Source: Promethearchaeia archaeon (GTDB lineage Archaea > Asgardarchaeota > Lokiarchaeia > Sigyniarchaeales > SOKP01). From it: DNA of 64,000 nt. Location of the stretch: positions 1-64,000 of the forward strand of contig JAHQWG010000053.1 of NCBI GenBank assembly GCA_029856045.1, written 5' to 3'. Positions 17,888 through 27,532 of this stretch are shown here, piece by piece. The position numbers and the translations under genes were made by a program. Within the stretch, counting starts at the first letter, position 1, and every line of letters starts with the position of its first letter. The notes below the pieces were generated by a model that saw only the letters and a program-made list of their open reading frames with translations, did no database searches and had not been told where the DNA came from.

Positions 17888-18835
17888 ATGAATCCAAGCG
17901 AAATAAAACATGTTCTAGTAGTTGGAGCCGGTACAATGGGTCATTCAATTGCACAAGTTTTTGCTCAATATGGGATGGAAGTTGATTTGGTTGATAAAAA
18001 TCAAACAGTATTAGAACATGCTCTTAATTTAATAAAATCAAATTTAACAGTATTAGCAGAATTTGGACGTGTCTCAAGTAGTGATATTTCGAAAATTGTA
18101 GATCGAATTCATCCCTCAACTAATCTCGCTACTGCCGCTCAAAATGCGGATTACGTCATAGAAGCGGTGAATGAAAATTCTGAAATAAAGAAGGAAGTTT
18201 TTTTACAATTAGATGAAAATTGTTCTGAAGATATAGTATTGGCAAGTAATACTTCAGGACTAGATATTTTTAGCATTGTAGATATTAAAAAACCTGAAAG
18301 ATTAATAATTCACCATTGGTTCCATCCACCCTATATAATTCCATTAGTTGAAATAGTACCAGGACCTAAAACACCTCCAGAACTGATTTCTTTCTCGGTT
18401 AAATTAATGGAAAGCCTTGGTAAAAAGCCAATAGTATTGAAAAAGTTTACTCAATTATTTATTATCAATCGAATTCAGGGTGTTTTAAATCTCCAAGTTT
18501 ATGAAATGATAGCAAAAGGCTGGATAACTCCCGAAGATATTGATCTCGCAGTGAAAACTAGCTTGGGTATTCGATTACCAATTGTAGGTTTAGTTCAGAC
18601 TCAAGATTTTACAGGACTTGATTTAATTCTTGATGTTCAAAAAAACATGCGTATGAATCGTAAATATCCTCAAGTGGAAAATTTAGTAAAGCAAGGACGT
18701 CTTGGTATCAAAACTAGCAAAGGTTTCTATGATTATAGTGGACGGAGTGAAGAAGAAGTGCTTAAAAAGAGAGATAGACTATATTTAAAAATGCTAGATT
18801 TTCTTGAAAAAATAAACGCCTTTGAACCAGTTTAG
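17888..18835 (+). CDS. 3-hydroxyacyl-CoA dehydrogenase
   Basis: This 315-residue protein has an N-terminal NAD-binding Rossmann fold with GAGTMG at residues 13-18 and an acidic VDK at the end of the second strand. The catalytic His lies in HHWFHPP near residue 140, followed by LVEIVPG. The C-terminal helical domain has NRIQGVLNLQVYEM and TPEDIDLAVK. This is the 3-hydroxybutyryl/hydroxyacyl-CoA dehydrogenase fold, interconverting 3-hydroxyacyl-CoA and 3-oxoacyl-CoA. It fits beta-oxidation or butyrate-type metabolism together with the thiolase at 26 kb. It is transcribed alone, convergent with the GtrA-like gene. Confidence 0.87.
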   Translation: MNPSEIKHVLVVGAGTMGHSIAQVFAQYGMEVDLVDKNQTVLEHALNLIKSNLTVLAEFGRVSSSDISKIVDRIHPSTNLATAAQNADYVIEAVNENSEIKKEVFLQLDENCSEDIVLASNTSGLDIFSIVDIKKPERLIIHHWFHPPYIIPLVEIVPGPKTPPELISFSVKLMESLGKKPIVLKKFTQLFIINRIQGVLNLQVYEMIAKGWITPEDIDLAVKTSLGIRLPIVGLVQTQDFTGLDLILDVQKNMRMNRKYPQVENLVKQGRLGIKTSKGFYDYSGRSEEEVLKKRDRLYLKMLDFLEKINAFEPV

Positions 18836-18841
18836 TATTTT

Positions 18842-19327
18842 TCAATCCTTTATTTCATCAATAAAAACATATCTCTTATCTAAAAAGAACTTGGTAAGAT
18901 AACCTATGCTTAAAGCAATAATAAAACTAATCTCGAGTGGTGTTCCAATAAAATTCGTGAAAATAAACTGAATTCCAATATTTTCTACAGTTGTTAGAAT
19001 TGCAAACAAGAAATATTTTATGAATTGTTTGGATGTTTCTTTAATCTCCATGCTCTTTTTCTTAAACACATAAAATTTATCCAAGAAAAATTTAATAATA
19101 TAAGTAATTCCAACGGCTATTATTGAACCTACTAATTCAGGCATATTGTAAGGATATATCGAGCAATAAAATGTTTGTATTAAATCAATTTCACTGAAAT
19201 TAGCACATATAAATGGTGCTAACCATATCTGATTAATTTTTTGGATTAAATAATTAAGACCAATCATTAGAGCAGCAAAAATAAAATAATACATCAATTG
19301 TTTTTTTATTTCATTTTCTTCTTCCAT
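18842..19327 (-). CDS. GtrA-family membrane protein
   Basis: This 161-residue protein has four predicted membrane helices in two halves. Each half ends in the GtrA-type signature (KFFLDKFYVF and KFFLDKRYVF). GtrA-family proteins are linked to movement of lipid-linked sugars across the membrane for surface glycosylation. That would suit the sequon-rich surface proteins of this window, but the link is an inference. It is the last gene of a three-gene membrane cluster; 15 bases separate it from the zinc-ribbon gene. Confidence 0.75.
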   Translation of the reverse strand: MEEENEIKKQLMYYFIFAALMIGLNYLIQKINQIWLAPFICANFSEIDLIQTFYCSIYPYNMPELVGSIIAVGITYIIKFFLDKFYVFKKKSMEIKETSKQFIKYFLFAILTTVENIGIQFIFTNFIGTPLEISFIIALSIGYLTKFFLDKRYVFIDEIKD

Positions 19328-19342
19328 AGAAAACCTCTCTTT

Positions 19343-19663
19343 TTATCTTAATTTTGCACCACAGTAGGGACAAAAACGTAGATTTAATTCTTTTATTTCA
19401 TTTCCACAACTAAGACATGTAAGATAATCTAATTCGGTAAATGATTCTTTCTTTTTATATTCATGATTTTCAGGGATTTCTCCCTCTTCAGTTTGCTCGA
19501 TGCTTTCAAACTCAGATTCTCCTCTATTACGAGAAGAAAATGGCCAACAACAAATCAATGGAAAAAAAAAAATGAAGGGAAAATTCAGGTTAAATATGAA
19601 AAATAGAATTATTATTAATATTCCAATTGAGAAAAATAATATTATTCTCGCCCGATAATTCAT
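19343..19663 (-). CDS. Membrane protein with C-terminal zinc ribbon
   Basis: This 106-residue protein has two hydrophobic segments at the N terminus (about residues 7-28 and 30-45), an acidic linker, and a rubredoxin-like zinc ribbon CLSCGNE ... CPYCGAKL at the C terminus. This zinc-ribbon-plus-helices layout is common in archaea, but the function is unknown. It sits between the EMC3-like and GtrA-like genes with short gaps (12 and 15 bases), so the three are probably co-transcribed. Confidence 0.7.
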   Translation of the reverse strand: MNYRARIILFFSIGILIIILFFIFNLNFPFIFFFPLICCWPFSSRNRGESEFESIEQTEEGEIPENHEYKKKESFTELDYLTCLSCGNEIKELNLRFCPYCGAKLR

Positions 19664-19675
19664 TTCTACTCCATT

Positions 19676-20275
19676 TTAACTTTTTATCTTATCTTTCCAA
19701 GCATCCTTTCGCATTTTTTCATCATCTATATATTCGTCATCCAATTTTTTACTATCTTCTTCCAATTGAGATTTTGTGGGAATAGTTAATAATGAACTCT
19801 GGGATAAACCTTGAGGACGCCATAGTGAGGGTGATTCAATTCCTTTTATTTTTCTGTATATCAATCTAATTAAATAAGATACACCAAAAAGACTAAAAGA
19901 TGTTAATATATATAATCCTACCCAACCGTCTCCAAAGAATAAAACTGGAAAAAAAATCAATCCTGCCGAATAATCTGCATAAATTATTCCTAAAATTGCC
20001 CATAATACCCAAAATGTTATACAACATACACACATTGGAACCATTTGCTTTATCATCATTTGTTTCATCAAAGCCATGTATTCTTTCTGTAATCTCGTAA
20101 ACTCCTCAGCATCTCCCATTGCTTGATTTAATCGATTTTGGATATCTTTTGTTTTATCTATAAAATCTCTCCTTTCTGAAGCTGATTGACCGAATATTTT
20201 AATAAACACTAATCGACTGAAATAAACAATAACAGTTATCAGTACAATTTGTAAAATTATTATCTCATTTGCCAT
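19676..20275 (-). CDS. EMC3/DUF106-family (YidC/Oxa1 superfamily) membrane insertase
   Basis: This 199-residue protein has the archaeal DUF106 arrangement. A first membrane helix (IIILQIVLITVIVYF) is followed by a cytoplasmic coiled coil rich in Met, Gln and Lys (MGDAEEFTRLQKEYMALMKQ) and two or three further helices. The family is related to YidC, Oxa1 and eukaryotic EMC3/TMCO1 and inserts membrane proteins. A charged C-terminal extension follows. Archaea often keep this gene near sec genes; here it leads a small membrane-protein cluster instead. Confidence 0.8.
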   Translation of the reverse strand: MANEIIILQIVLITVIVYFSRLVFIKIFGQSASERRDFIDKTKDIQNRLNQAMGDAEEFTRLQKEYMALMKQMMIKQMVPMCVCCITFWVLWAILGIIYADYSAGLIFFPVLFFGDGWVGLYILTSFSLFGVSYLIRLIYRKIKGIESPSLWRPQGLSQSSLLTIPTKSQLEEDSKKLDDEYIDDEKMRKDAWKDKIKS

Positions 20276-20375
20276 CTATTTAATCACTTAATATGATAAA
20301 TCTGCATTTAAATTAAATTTTAGTAATTTACTTTTAAACTAAATAGAATAAGATTAATTGGGATAAGAAACTCAC

Positions 20376-21458
20376 TTATCTTAAATTTCCCCTCAAATAA
20401 GCTGATAAATACTTCTCATATAATAACTTAAGGCTTGTCGGTATTGAAGTAGCGATAGCACATCCTAATCTGCATCTATCACAAAAATTATAATCATCAT
20501 GCTTTTCCATAATTTCATATACTTCTTTAGATCGATATATTTTAGAGAGAGGTATCTTTAAGGCATTTAAACTATATAATGGGTGAAGCTTGCAGGGATA
20601 ATCTACTTTTCCATCTTGTCTCACAAAGATGTAAGATCTGGCAACATGACACCTTAAAAAATTTTGATAATAAGCTGGAGCACCACCAAATCCTCCATTT
20701 TCTATTATCAACACTGTATAGAGGTCAGTTACCATATTAGAATATTTCTTTCGTAATTTTAAGACATTAGAGCCCCATATATTAATATCTGGAATAAAAT
20801 CATTAATATTTTCTATTCTATAAACCTTACCATTAATCTCCCGTATAATATCTTCAACGGGTAATATTTCTATTGTACAATTTAAATCGTTTGCTAGAGA
20901 AACCATATCCTCCATTAAATTAAGATTTTCTTTCATAACAACAGTAGAGATAATCACATTTATTCCTCTGTCTTGCGCAATTTTTATTCCTTCAATAGCT
21001 TTATCAAATAACTTAATCCCCCGATATCTATCATGTAATTTTGCATTAGGAAAATCAAGTGAAATCAATATATAATCTAAACCATCAAAAGGATATTTTT
21101 TAAGCAATTTCGGTAATAAAAAACCGTTAGTAGCAACACCTGTATAAAAGGAATAGTTTTTTCCAATATATTTTATTAGTTCTGGTAAATCCTTTCTTAA
21201 TGTTGGTTCCCCTCCTGTAAAAGAAACAGAATTTACTTTTAATATCTCCAATTGATCAATGATGCTTTTTACCTGTTCTGTTGTCATATTCGGTCCTAAA
21301 GCAGATTTTGGAATTGAATGAAATGTACAAAAGGGACATTTACCATTACAATCTAACGTCAGTTCAACTTGGGCGCTGTATGGAGTTGGAATATTTAGAA
21401 GATTGTTTTTTACTAAATTCTTGATGTATCGAAACCAATTAATTTTTTTAGCTGGAAT
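20376..21458 (-). CDS. Radical SAM protein with C-terminal cysteine cluster; start codon not canonical
   Basis: The cluster motif CNGKCPFC lies upstream of the first in-frame ATG (21287), so the gene must start earlier. The frame is open up to 21488 but contains no ATG, GTG or TTG there. A GAGGAAGGT ribosome binding site is 6 bases before an ATT at 21458, taken here as the provisional start. A TTTATAAA box lies just before it. After the CxxxCxxC the protein shows SFTGGEPTLR and the usual half-barrel repeats. The C terminus has a SPASM-like set (DYPCKLHP, FCDRCRLGC). It is probably an oxidoreductase or peptide-modifying enzyme; the substrate is unknown. Confidence 0.75.
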   Translation of the reverse strand: MPAKKINWFRYIKNLVKNNLLNIPTPYSAQVELTLDCNGKCPFCTFHSIPKSALGPNMTTEQVKSIIDQLEILKVNSVSFTGGEPTLRKDLPELIKYIGKNYSFYTGVATNGFLLPKLLKKYPFDGLDYILISLDFPNAKLHDRYRGIKLFDKAIEGIKIAQDRGINVIISTVVMKENLNLMEDMVSLANDLNCTIEILPVEDIIREINGKVYRIENINDFIPDINIWGSNVLKLRKKYSNMVTDLYTVLIIENGGFGGAPAYYQNFLRCHVARSYIFVRQDGKVDYPCKLHPLYSLNALKIPLSKIYRSKEVYEIMEKHDDYNFCDRCRLGCAIATSIPTSLKLLYEKYLSAYLRGNLR

Positions 21459-21778
21459 ACTACTACCTTCCTCTAACTTTATAAATAGTTATTTCTATTA
21501 GTAATAAATATCAATTATACAATTTGATTATATGTAATTACCAAATTTCATAAATTTTTTTTTCTAATAAGCCGTTCAATTAAAATTAATCTTTTTTTTG
21601 TAATTTTTATACTTATAAATTATATATTCTATGTACAAAAAAAGATTTGTACGTGTTATAAAATCAGAACTATGTAGACACAACAATTATTTTATATAAA
21701 AAAACATTATATTATTCAACCATTAAGTCACTTTAAAATTTTTATAAGGGAGCACTACAGTAGGGTTAAGGGTTAATT

Positions 21779-21898
21779 ATGTCGGAGGAGAATTCAAATT
21801 ATATTTCAGAGTCAGATTTTTATAAAAATGTTCATAAATATCTCTCCTCTAAAAAAACAGAAGAAAAAAAAAAGAAAAAGAAAACAACTGAAGTATAA
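21779..21898 (+). CDS. Small lysine-rich protein (39 residues)
   Basis: The short ATG-started frame encodes an acidic, Ser/Asn-rich front (MSEENSNYISESDFYKN) and a run of lysines at the end. A TTTTATAA box lies about 40 bases upstream. No family is recognised. It stands alone between the radical SAM gene and the ABC exporter, and the composition is protein-like rather than random. It may be a real small basic protein or a spurious frame. Confidence 0.42.
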   Translation: MSEENSNYISESDFYKNVHKYLSSKKTEEKKKKKKTTEV

Positions 21899-22027
21899 TT
21901 TAAGTCGAATAAAAAAAGGTGGCTAATTTTATTCTGTTTGTTAATAAAAATCTATAAAATTTTTTAATTTTTATTTCAATTTACTAAAACTTATAATTTT
22001 TTCACAATACATTTTATAGAAGAATTA

Positions 22028-23848
22028 ATGGTTGACGGCTTTAACTTTAAGCAAATATTTTTAAGACGAAGGGAGAGATTTCTTAGTAAAGATTATAAAT
22101 CTAGCTTAAGGCAGATTCTTTCGTATTTATGGATTTATAAAAAACTATTTATCATCACACTTATTCTTGGAATTTCCCAATCAATTTTATTTTTAACTTT
22201 GCCCTTATTCTTGGGCCCCGCTATGGATATTATTACTACCCCTACTATTCCGTTAGAGAATATTTTTCAATTATTTTGGCTTATGTTCGGTTTACAGATT
22301 ATAACCGGGGTTATTTTTGGAATTAGAATTTATATCAATAGATGGGTTGGAGCAAATATAATTTACAATTTAAGGAACGACTTTTTCTCAACTATTCAAA
22401 TTATGTCTTTCGGATGGTTGGATAAAAATAAGACTGGAGAATTAATCTCAAGGGGTATATCAGATATAAATTTATTAAAAGAGTTTTTAGCAAATAACCT
22501 GCAATATTTTATTCGAAGTACTGTTACATTTTGTTTTAGTTTTGTTATTTTATTCTATATAAATGCGGAACTGGCTTTTTATGTCTTAATAATTTCACCT
22601 TCATTACTTATCGTGCTTATTATTTTTAGAAAAAAGTTACGTCCTGTTTTTAAAAAATCGAGGGAGACATATGCTGATTTAACACATTTTATACAGGAAA
22701 ATATTCAGGGTGCCCGGGTTGTTAAATCTTTTGGGCGAGAAAAGCATGAAATAAAAAAATTTGAGAAAGTAAATGATCAATATTTTGATGATTCAATGGG
22801 GATTATAAAGTTACAGGCATTCTTTGACCCAATTATTTATGTAATTGATAATATTGCCTTCTTAATTGTAATTTTATTAGGGGGACTATTTGTTATAAAT
22901 GGCCAAATGACATTTGGAGATATTTTCTCATTCGTCATGGTTATGAATTTTTCGATTGAACCCCTCTATTTTATTAGTAGATTTATTGGTAACTTGCCTC
23001 AAATATCTGAAACTTGTGACCGAATAACTCTTGTTCTTAACTCAGAAATAATCGTAAAAGAGAAACTGGACGCGATTGAAATGCCTCCCATTAAAGGACA
23101 AATCGAATTTAAGAATATGTATTTTTCCTTTGACCAAAAAAAAGAAACTAATGGACTTTATGTTCTAAAAAATATTAATTTAAAAGTAAAACCCGGCGAA
23201 AACATAGCCATCTTGGGAGCTACGGGAAGTGGAAAATCAGCGTTTGTAAAGCTGCTTCCAAGGTTTTACGAAGTATCTAAAGGTAGTATATCAATAGATG
23301 GTATTAACATAAGAGATGTTTCATTTAAATCTTTAAGATCCCAAATAGGGTATGTAAGCCAAGAAAGATTGTTATTTTCAAGGACTATTAAAGAAAATAT
23401 AGCGTTTGGTAAGAGGGATATTACTTTTAAGGATATAAAATACGCCGCTGACGCGTCGGATATAAATGAATTTATCGAAAGCTTACCTGAAAAGTACGAT
23501 ACAAAAGTAGGAGAACGAGGGACAACAGTGTCGGGAGGCCAAAAACAGAGGTTAGCAATTGCAAGAGCTATTGCAATTAAACCAAGAATCTTAATTCTTG
23601 ACGATGCAACCTCAAGCGTAGATGTAGATACAGAATATGCAATTCAAAAACATTTTAAAGAAGTTTTTAAAGGAACCACAGTCTTTTTAATAACCCAAAG
23701 ATTAAGTTCGGTTCGAAATGCTGACAGAATTATAGTTTTGGATAAAGGACAAATCGCGCAAGTTGGAACTCATGAAGAATTGATGGACCAAGATGATGGA
23801 ATTTATAAAAAGCTTTATTTAACTTTAAAAATTGAGGAGAGAGCTTAA
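22028..23848 (+). CDS. ABC exporter half-transporter, degenerate-site partner
   Basis: This 606-residue half-transporter has six membrane helices in the first 340 residues and an ATPase behind them. Walker A (GATGSGKS) is near 397 and the signature VSGGQKQR near 501. Walker B reads LILDDATSS, with Asp where the catalytic Glu normally is. The switch region is TQRLSS, with Gln where the switch His normally is. These two changes are the mark of the non-catalytic partner in heterodimeric exporters (TM287/288, BmrC/D type). It probably exports lipids, peptides or drugs. The partner gene begins at the next base after the stop. Confidence 0.9.
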   Translation: MVDGFNFKQIFLRRRERFLSKDYKSSLRQILSYLWIYKKLFIITLILGISQSILFLTLPLFLGPAMDIITTPTIPLENIFQLFWLMFGLQIITGVIFGIRIYINRWVGANIIYNLRNDFFSTIQIMSFGWLDKNKTGELISRGISDINLLKEFLANNLQYFIRSTVTFCFSFVILFYINAELAFYVLIISPSLLIVLIIFRKKLRPVFKKSRETYADLTHFIQENIQGARVVKSFGREKHEIKKFEKVNDQYFDDSMGIIKLQAFFDPIIYVIDNIAFLIVILLGGLFVINGQMTFGDIFSFVMVMNFSIEPLYFISRFIGNLPQISETCDRITLVLNSEIIVKEKLDAIEMPPIKGQIEFKNMYFSFDQKKETNGLYVLKNINLKVKPGENIAILGATGSGKSAFVKLLPRFYEVSKGSISIDGINIRDVSFKSLRSQIGYVSQERLLFSRTIKENIAFGKRDITFKDIKYAADASDINEFIESLPEKYDTKVGERGTTVSGGQKQRLAIARAIAIKPRILILDDATSSVDVDTEYAIQKHFKEVFKGTTVFLITQRLSSVRNADRIIVLDKGQIAQVGTHEELMDQDDGIYKKLYLTLKIEERA

Positions 23849-25789
23849 ATGCCAAGGAAAAAGAGGAAAACTGTAATTAATGCTGATGAAGAATACACAA
23901 GAACAATGAGTACTCTCCAAGTTATTAAACGGCTGTATGGCTATATAGGTCTTGGTAATCGAAAATATATTTATATTTTTATTATTGCAGTCTCATTTAA
24001 TGCCTTATTTAGTTGGTTTACTCCTTTATTGTTCAAAATTTTTATTGATGAAGGATTAGGGGGTGGATTAACTGGAACAGCTGGAGATATAAATGTAATT
24101 TTCTTGGCAGGAACATTATTCTTTATTTTTACTATATCAAGTGTATTTATCCGTATCATTCAGAATTACATAATTCAAAAACTTGCTACAAAAACAATGT
24201 ATAATCTAAGATCTGGTATCTTTAACAAATTACAGTTTCTTGGATTGGATTACTATGATGGAAAAGATGAAAGAACTGGGAAATTCAGAACAACTGGGAA
24301 AATCATTAGTTATGCGACAAATGATGTAAATACTATTCAAGAATTGATTGCTTCAGGAATGTTAATGGTTATTGGAAATTTCTTTTTGGTATTTGGAGCT
24401 TTGATTTTCATGATTATCTTAAGTCCACATTTAACATTATTCTCTTTTTTACTTCTAGTACCTATTTTTTTTACTGCTTCGATTGTATTTAGAAAAGCTA
24501 GAAAATATTTTAAAGAATTAAGGGAAAGAGTAGCCGTTGTTAATAGTGTATTAGATGAATCAATTGTTGGTATGCGTATTATTCAATCTTTTGCAGTAGA
24601 AGAGGAAAACTTTAGCGAGTTTAATGAAGCCACGAATAATGAAATGGAAATATCCATAAAATCAGCAAAATTGTTTGCGTTTATCCCAGGAATTATCATT
24701 TTAGTAATGACAATAGGAATTGGTTCATTAATCATAGCATCTGGCTTTTTAGTGCGTCAGGGATTATTAACTTCAGGTACTCTTGTTGCATTTATTTTTT
24801 ATCTATTCACATTTTTTGAACCAATATTTCAGTTAGTTAATTTCTTTACATTATTACAAAATTCTATCAGTGCATGTGAAAGGATTATACGGTTACTCAA
24901 TGCAGAACCTTCAATCACTGATAATGAAGTAGCTATAGATATTGATGACATTAAAGGAAAAATTGAATATAAAAATGTGGATTTCGAATATGAAGAAAAT
25001 ACACCTATTTTAAAAAATATTGATATTACTATAAGAGAAAATGAAAGATTAGCACTTGTTGGTTATACGGGTGCTGGAAAAACTACTCTTATAAAATTAA
25101 TAAGTAGATTTTATGATACCACTAAAGGAGGCATTTATTTAGATGGTTTAAACCTTAGAGATATTAAAACCAATTCATTAAGAGGATCAATGGGTATTGT
25201 TTTACAAGAAAATTTTCTCTTCTCGGAAACAATAATGGACAATATCAAATATGGGAAATTAGATGCAACAGATGAAGAAGTAATTGAAGCTGCAAAAAAA
25301 GTAAGCGCTCATGAATTCATTATAGAATTAGAGGATGGATATAATACGATTGTAGGAGAACGTGGAAGCAGACTCTCTGAAGGACAACGTCAATTAATTG
25401 CTTTTGCGAGAGCTCTCATTGCAGATCCCCCAATCTTAATATTAGATGAGGCAACTTCATCGATTGATCCATACTCAGAACTTTTAATCCAACAAGCATT
25501 GGAAACTTTGTTAAAGGGAAGAACATCGATTAGTATTGCTCATAGATTATCTACGATTATTAATGCAGATAGAATTCTTGTATTAAATGATGGCGAAATT
25601 ATTGAAGAAGGAACACATGATGAACTAGTTAAAAAAAATGGATTCTATAACCATTTATATAAAATGCAGTTTAAAGATCCCTTCAAAAAAGAAAAATATG
25701 ATGAAAAAGATAAAACTCTAGAAGAAATAGGCAGATTAGGCCCTCAAGATTTTGATCGTAGAAGAGGAGGATTTGGGGATTTATTTTAA
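23849..25789 (+). CDS. ABC exporter half-transporter, catalytic-site partner
   Basis: This 646-residue half-transporter follows the previous gene with no spacing. Six membrane helices precede an ATPase with Walker A (GYTGAGKT, near 405), Walker B LILDEATSS (near 532) with the catalytic Glu, and the switch His in AHRLST. Its own signature is the non-standard LSEGQRQ. This is what is expected when that signature faces the partner's degenerate site. About 40 charged residues follow the ATPase. Together the two genes form one heterodimeric exporter. Confidence 0.9.
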   Translation: MPRKKRKTVINADEEYTRTMSTLQVIKRLYGYIGLGNRKYIYIFIIAVSFNALFSWFTPLLFKIFIDEGLGGGLTGTAGDINVIFLAGTLFFIFTISSVFIRIIQNYIIQKLATKTMYNLRSGIFNKLQFLGLDYYDGKDERTGKFRTTGKIISYATNDVNTIQELIASGMLMVIGNFFLVFGALIFMIILSPHLTLFSFLLLVPIFFTASIVFRKARKYFKELRERVAVVNSVLDESIVGMRIIQSFAVEEENFSEFNEATNNEMEISIKSAKLFAFIPGIIILVMTIGIGSLIIASGFLVRQGLLTSGTLVAFIFYLFTFFEPIFQLVNFFTLLQNSISACERIIRLLNAEPSITDNEVAIDIDDIKGKIEYKNVDFEYEENTPILKNIDITIRENERLALVGYTGAGKTTLIKLISRFYDTTKGGIYLDGLNLRDIKTNSLRGSMGIVLQENFLFSETIMDNIKYGKLDATDEEVIEAAKKVSAHEFIIELEDGYNTIVGERGSRLSEGQRQLIAFARALIADPPILILDEATSSIDPYSELLIQQALETLLKGRTSISIAHRLSTIINADRILVLNDGEIIEEGTHDELVKKNGFYNHLYKMQFKDPFKKEKYDEKDKTLEEIGRLGPQDFDRRRGGFGDLF

Positions 25790-25824
25790 AATCTAAAAAT
25801 TTAATAAAAAAAAGACTTAGAAAT

Positions 25825-26088
25825 ATGGCAAAAGAAGAATTAAAAGACAAAATTAAATATTTCCAAGAACAAATTGATAACTATATATTAATTAGAGCAA
25901 ATAAATCTCAATTTAATAAAGATAAAGTATATCATTGTAAAAATTTAAAAAAATTGCTAGAGGAATCTCCTAAATTTATTAAATATTTAAATGAAGATTA
26001 TAAAGAAAAGCTGATCAATTTAAATTTTTTTTATGTAGATAAGTGTAAGGGACCAGTTATTAAGGTCGACCCTAGAAAATATGGATAA
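25825..26088 (+). CDS. Small hypothetical protein downstream of the ABC exporter
   Basis: This 87-residue lysine-rich, mostly helical protein has two cysteines (YHCKN and DKCKG) and a positively charged middle. It begins 36 bases after the exporter genes and is probably on the same transcript. No membrane helix or known domain is recognised. Confidence 0.6.
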   Translation: MAKEELKDKIKYFQEQIDNYILIRANKSQFNKDKVYHCKNLKKLLEESPKFIKYLNEDYKEKLINLNFFYVDKCKGPVIKVDPRKYG

Positions 26089-26256
26089 TTTTAATGTTAT
26101 AATAAAACTTAGGGTTTTTTTTTATTAAAAATTTAATTTATTTTCATTTCTTAAAATCATCCTTAAGAACAACATTTAATATTTTTAATAATCTTTAATA
26201 CATAATTTTGTAATCAATAATTTTATTAATAATCAAAAAAATTAAAGTGAAATATA

Positions 26257-27516
26257 ATGGGGAAATTAGCTAGAAAGGTCGCTCTTGTTGGAGCAGGTAC
26301 AAGTAAATTTGGTCAAACCTTCCCATTAAGGCGAATACCTGAACACTGGACTGATGCTTGGCTAAATGCTGTTGCAACTGTAGATAATGGAATCGAACCG
26401 AAAGATATTGAAGCATGTTATGTTGGAAATTATTCGGCTGATTTATTTAATCATCAAGGTCATTTGGGTCCAATGATATCATCCCTTGTCGGTTTAAATC
26501 CAAAACCAGCACCAAGATTTGAAGGAGCGTGTGCAAGTAGTGGAATTGCCATGAGACAAGCGTTAATAACAATCGCTTCTGGATTAATGGATGTGATTTG
26601 CGTTAGTGGAATTGAAGTTATGACTGAAGTTCCGACGGTGGGTGTAACTGACGCGCTTGCAACTGCTTCAGATGTATCTTTTGAATATACAGCTGGTGCA
26701 ACTTTTCCGGGTTTATATGCGGCCATTGCTACAGCACACATGCATAAATATGGAACTACTCACGAAGATTTAATGAGAGTAGCTATAAAAAATCACATTA
26801 ATGGTAAAGAAAATCCATATGCACAAATGCAAAGAAGTATTAAAGATTTAATGGAAAGAAAAATAGCAAAAATAAAAGGAGCTGGAGGAGAAGTTCCTGA
26901 TTGGAAGGATGAATTTGATTATTTAAAAAGCCCTTCCAACCCTCCGATTGCTTGGCCGCTTCATTTATTTGACTGTTCTTTAGTAACAGATGGTGCCGCT
27001 TGCCTTTTTCTGGCATCTGAAGATGTAGCTAAGAAGTTTACGGATAACCCAATTTGGATTACTGGGACTGGACAAGGAAGTGCTGCAATAGCAATGCATG
27101 ATCGATCAACATTAACAGCATTAGAAGCGACTGTTGAAGCTTCAAGGCAAGCCTATCAAATGTCTGGCAGAGGTCCTAAAGATATACAGATTGCTGAAGT
27201 TCATGATTGTTTTACAATTGCTGAGATTTGCGCAATGGAAGATTTAGGCTTTTATGAGAAAGGGAAAGCGGTTGAAGCTATAAAAAATAAAGACACTTAT
27301 AGAGATGGTGTTAAACCTATAAATACTTCTGGAGGTTTAAAAAGTAAAGGTCATCCAGTAGGAGCAACAGGTGCTGCACAAGCCGTTGAAATATTTAAAC
27401 AAATGAGAGGTATAGCAGAACGCGATAGACAAGTAAAATTTGATGTAGAAATTGCAATGACACACAATCTTGGAGGGTCTGGGGGGTCTTGTGTAGTTAC
27501 AATTTATGAAAAATAA
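26257..27516 (+). CDS. Archaeal-type thiolase (acetyl-CoA acetyltransferase family)
   Basis: This 419-residue protein belongs to the thiolase/SCP2 branch common in archaea. The acyl-binding Cys92 is in GACASSG, HDCF near 318 supplies a second active-site His, and His366 is in SKGHPVGATG. The end reads NLGGSGGSCVV. It condenses two acyl-CoA units or runs the reverse cleavage. Directly behind it is a DUF35 protein, the partner known to sit in the archaeal thiolase-HMG-CoA synthase complex. No HMG-CoA synthase gene is in between, so a beta-oxidation or butyrate-type role is as likely as mevalonate synthesis. AAAGTGAA precedes the ATG. Confidence 0.87.
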   Translation: MGKLARKVALVGAGTSKFGQTFPLRRIPEHWTDAWLNAVATVDNGIEPKDIEACYVGNYSADLFNHQGHLGPMISSLVGLNPKPAPRFEGACASSGIAMRQALITIASGLMDVICVSGIEVMTEVPTVGVTDALATASDVSFEYTAGATFPGLYAAIATAHMHKYGTTHEDLMRVAIKNHINGKENPYAQMQRSIKDLMERKIAKIKGAGGEVPDWKDEFDYLKSPSNPPIAWPLHLFDCSLVTDGAACLFLASEDVAKKFTDNPIWITGTGQGSAAIAMHDRSTLTALEATVEASRQAYQMSGRGPKDIQIAEVHDCFTIAEICAMEDLGFYEKGKAVEAIKNKDTYRDGVKPINTSGGLKSKGHPVGATGAAQAVEIFKQMRGIAERDRQVKFDVEIAMTHNLGGSGGSCVVTIYEK

Positions 27517-27532
27517 AAACGAGGTAAAGAAA

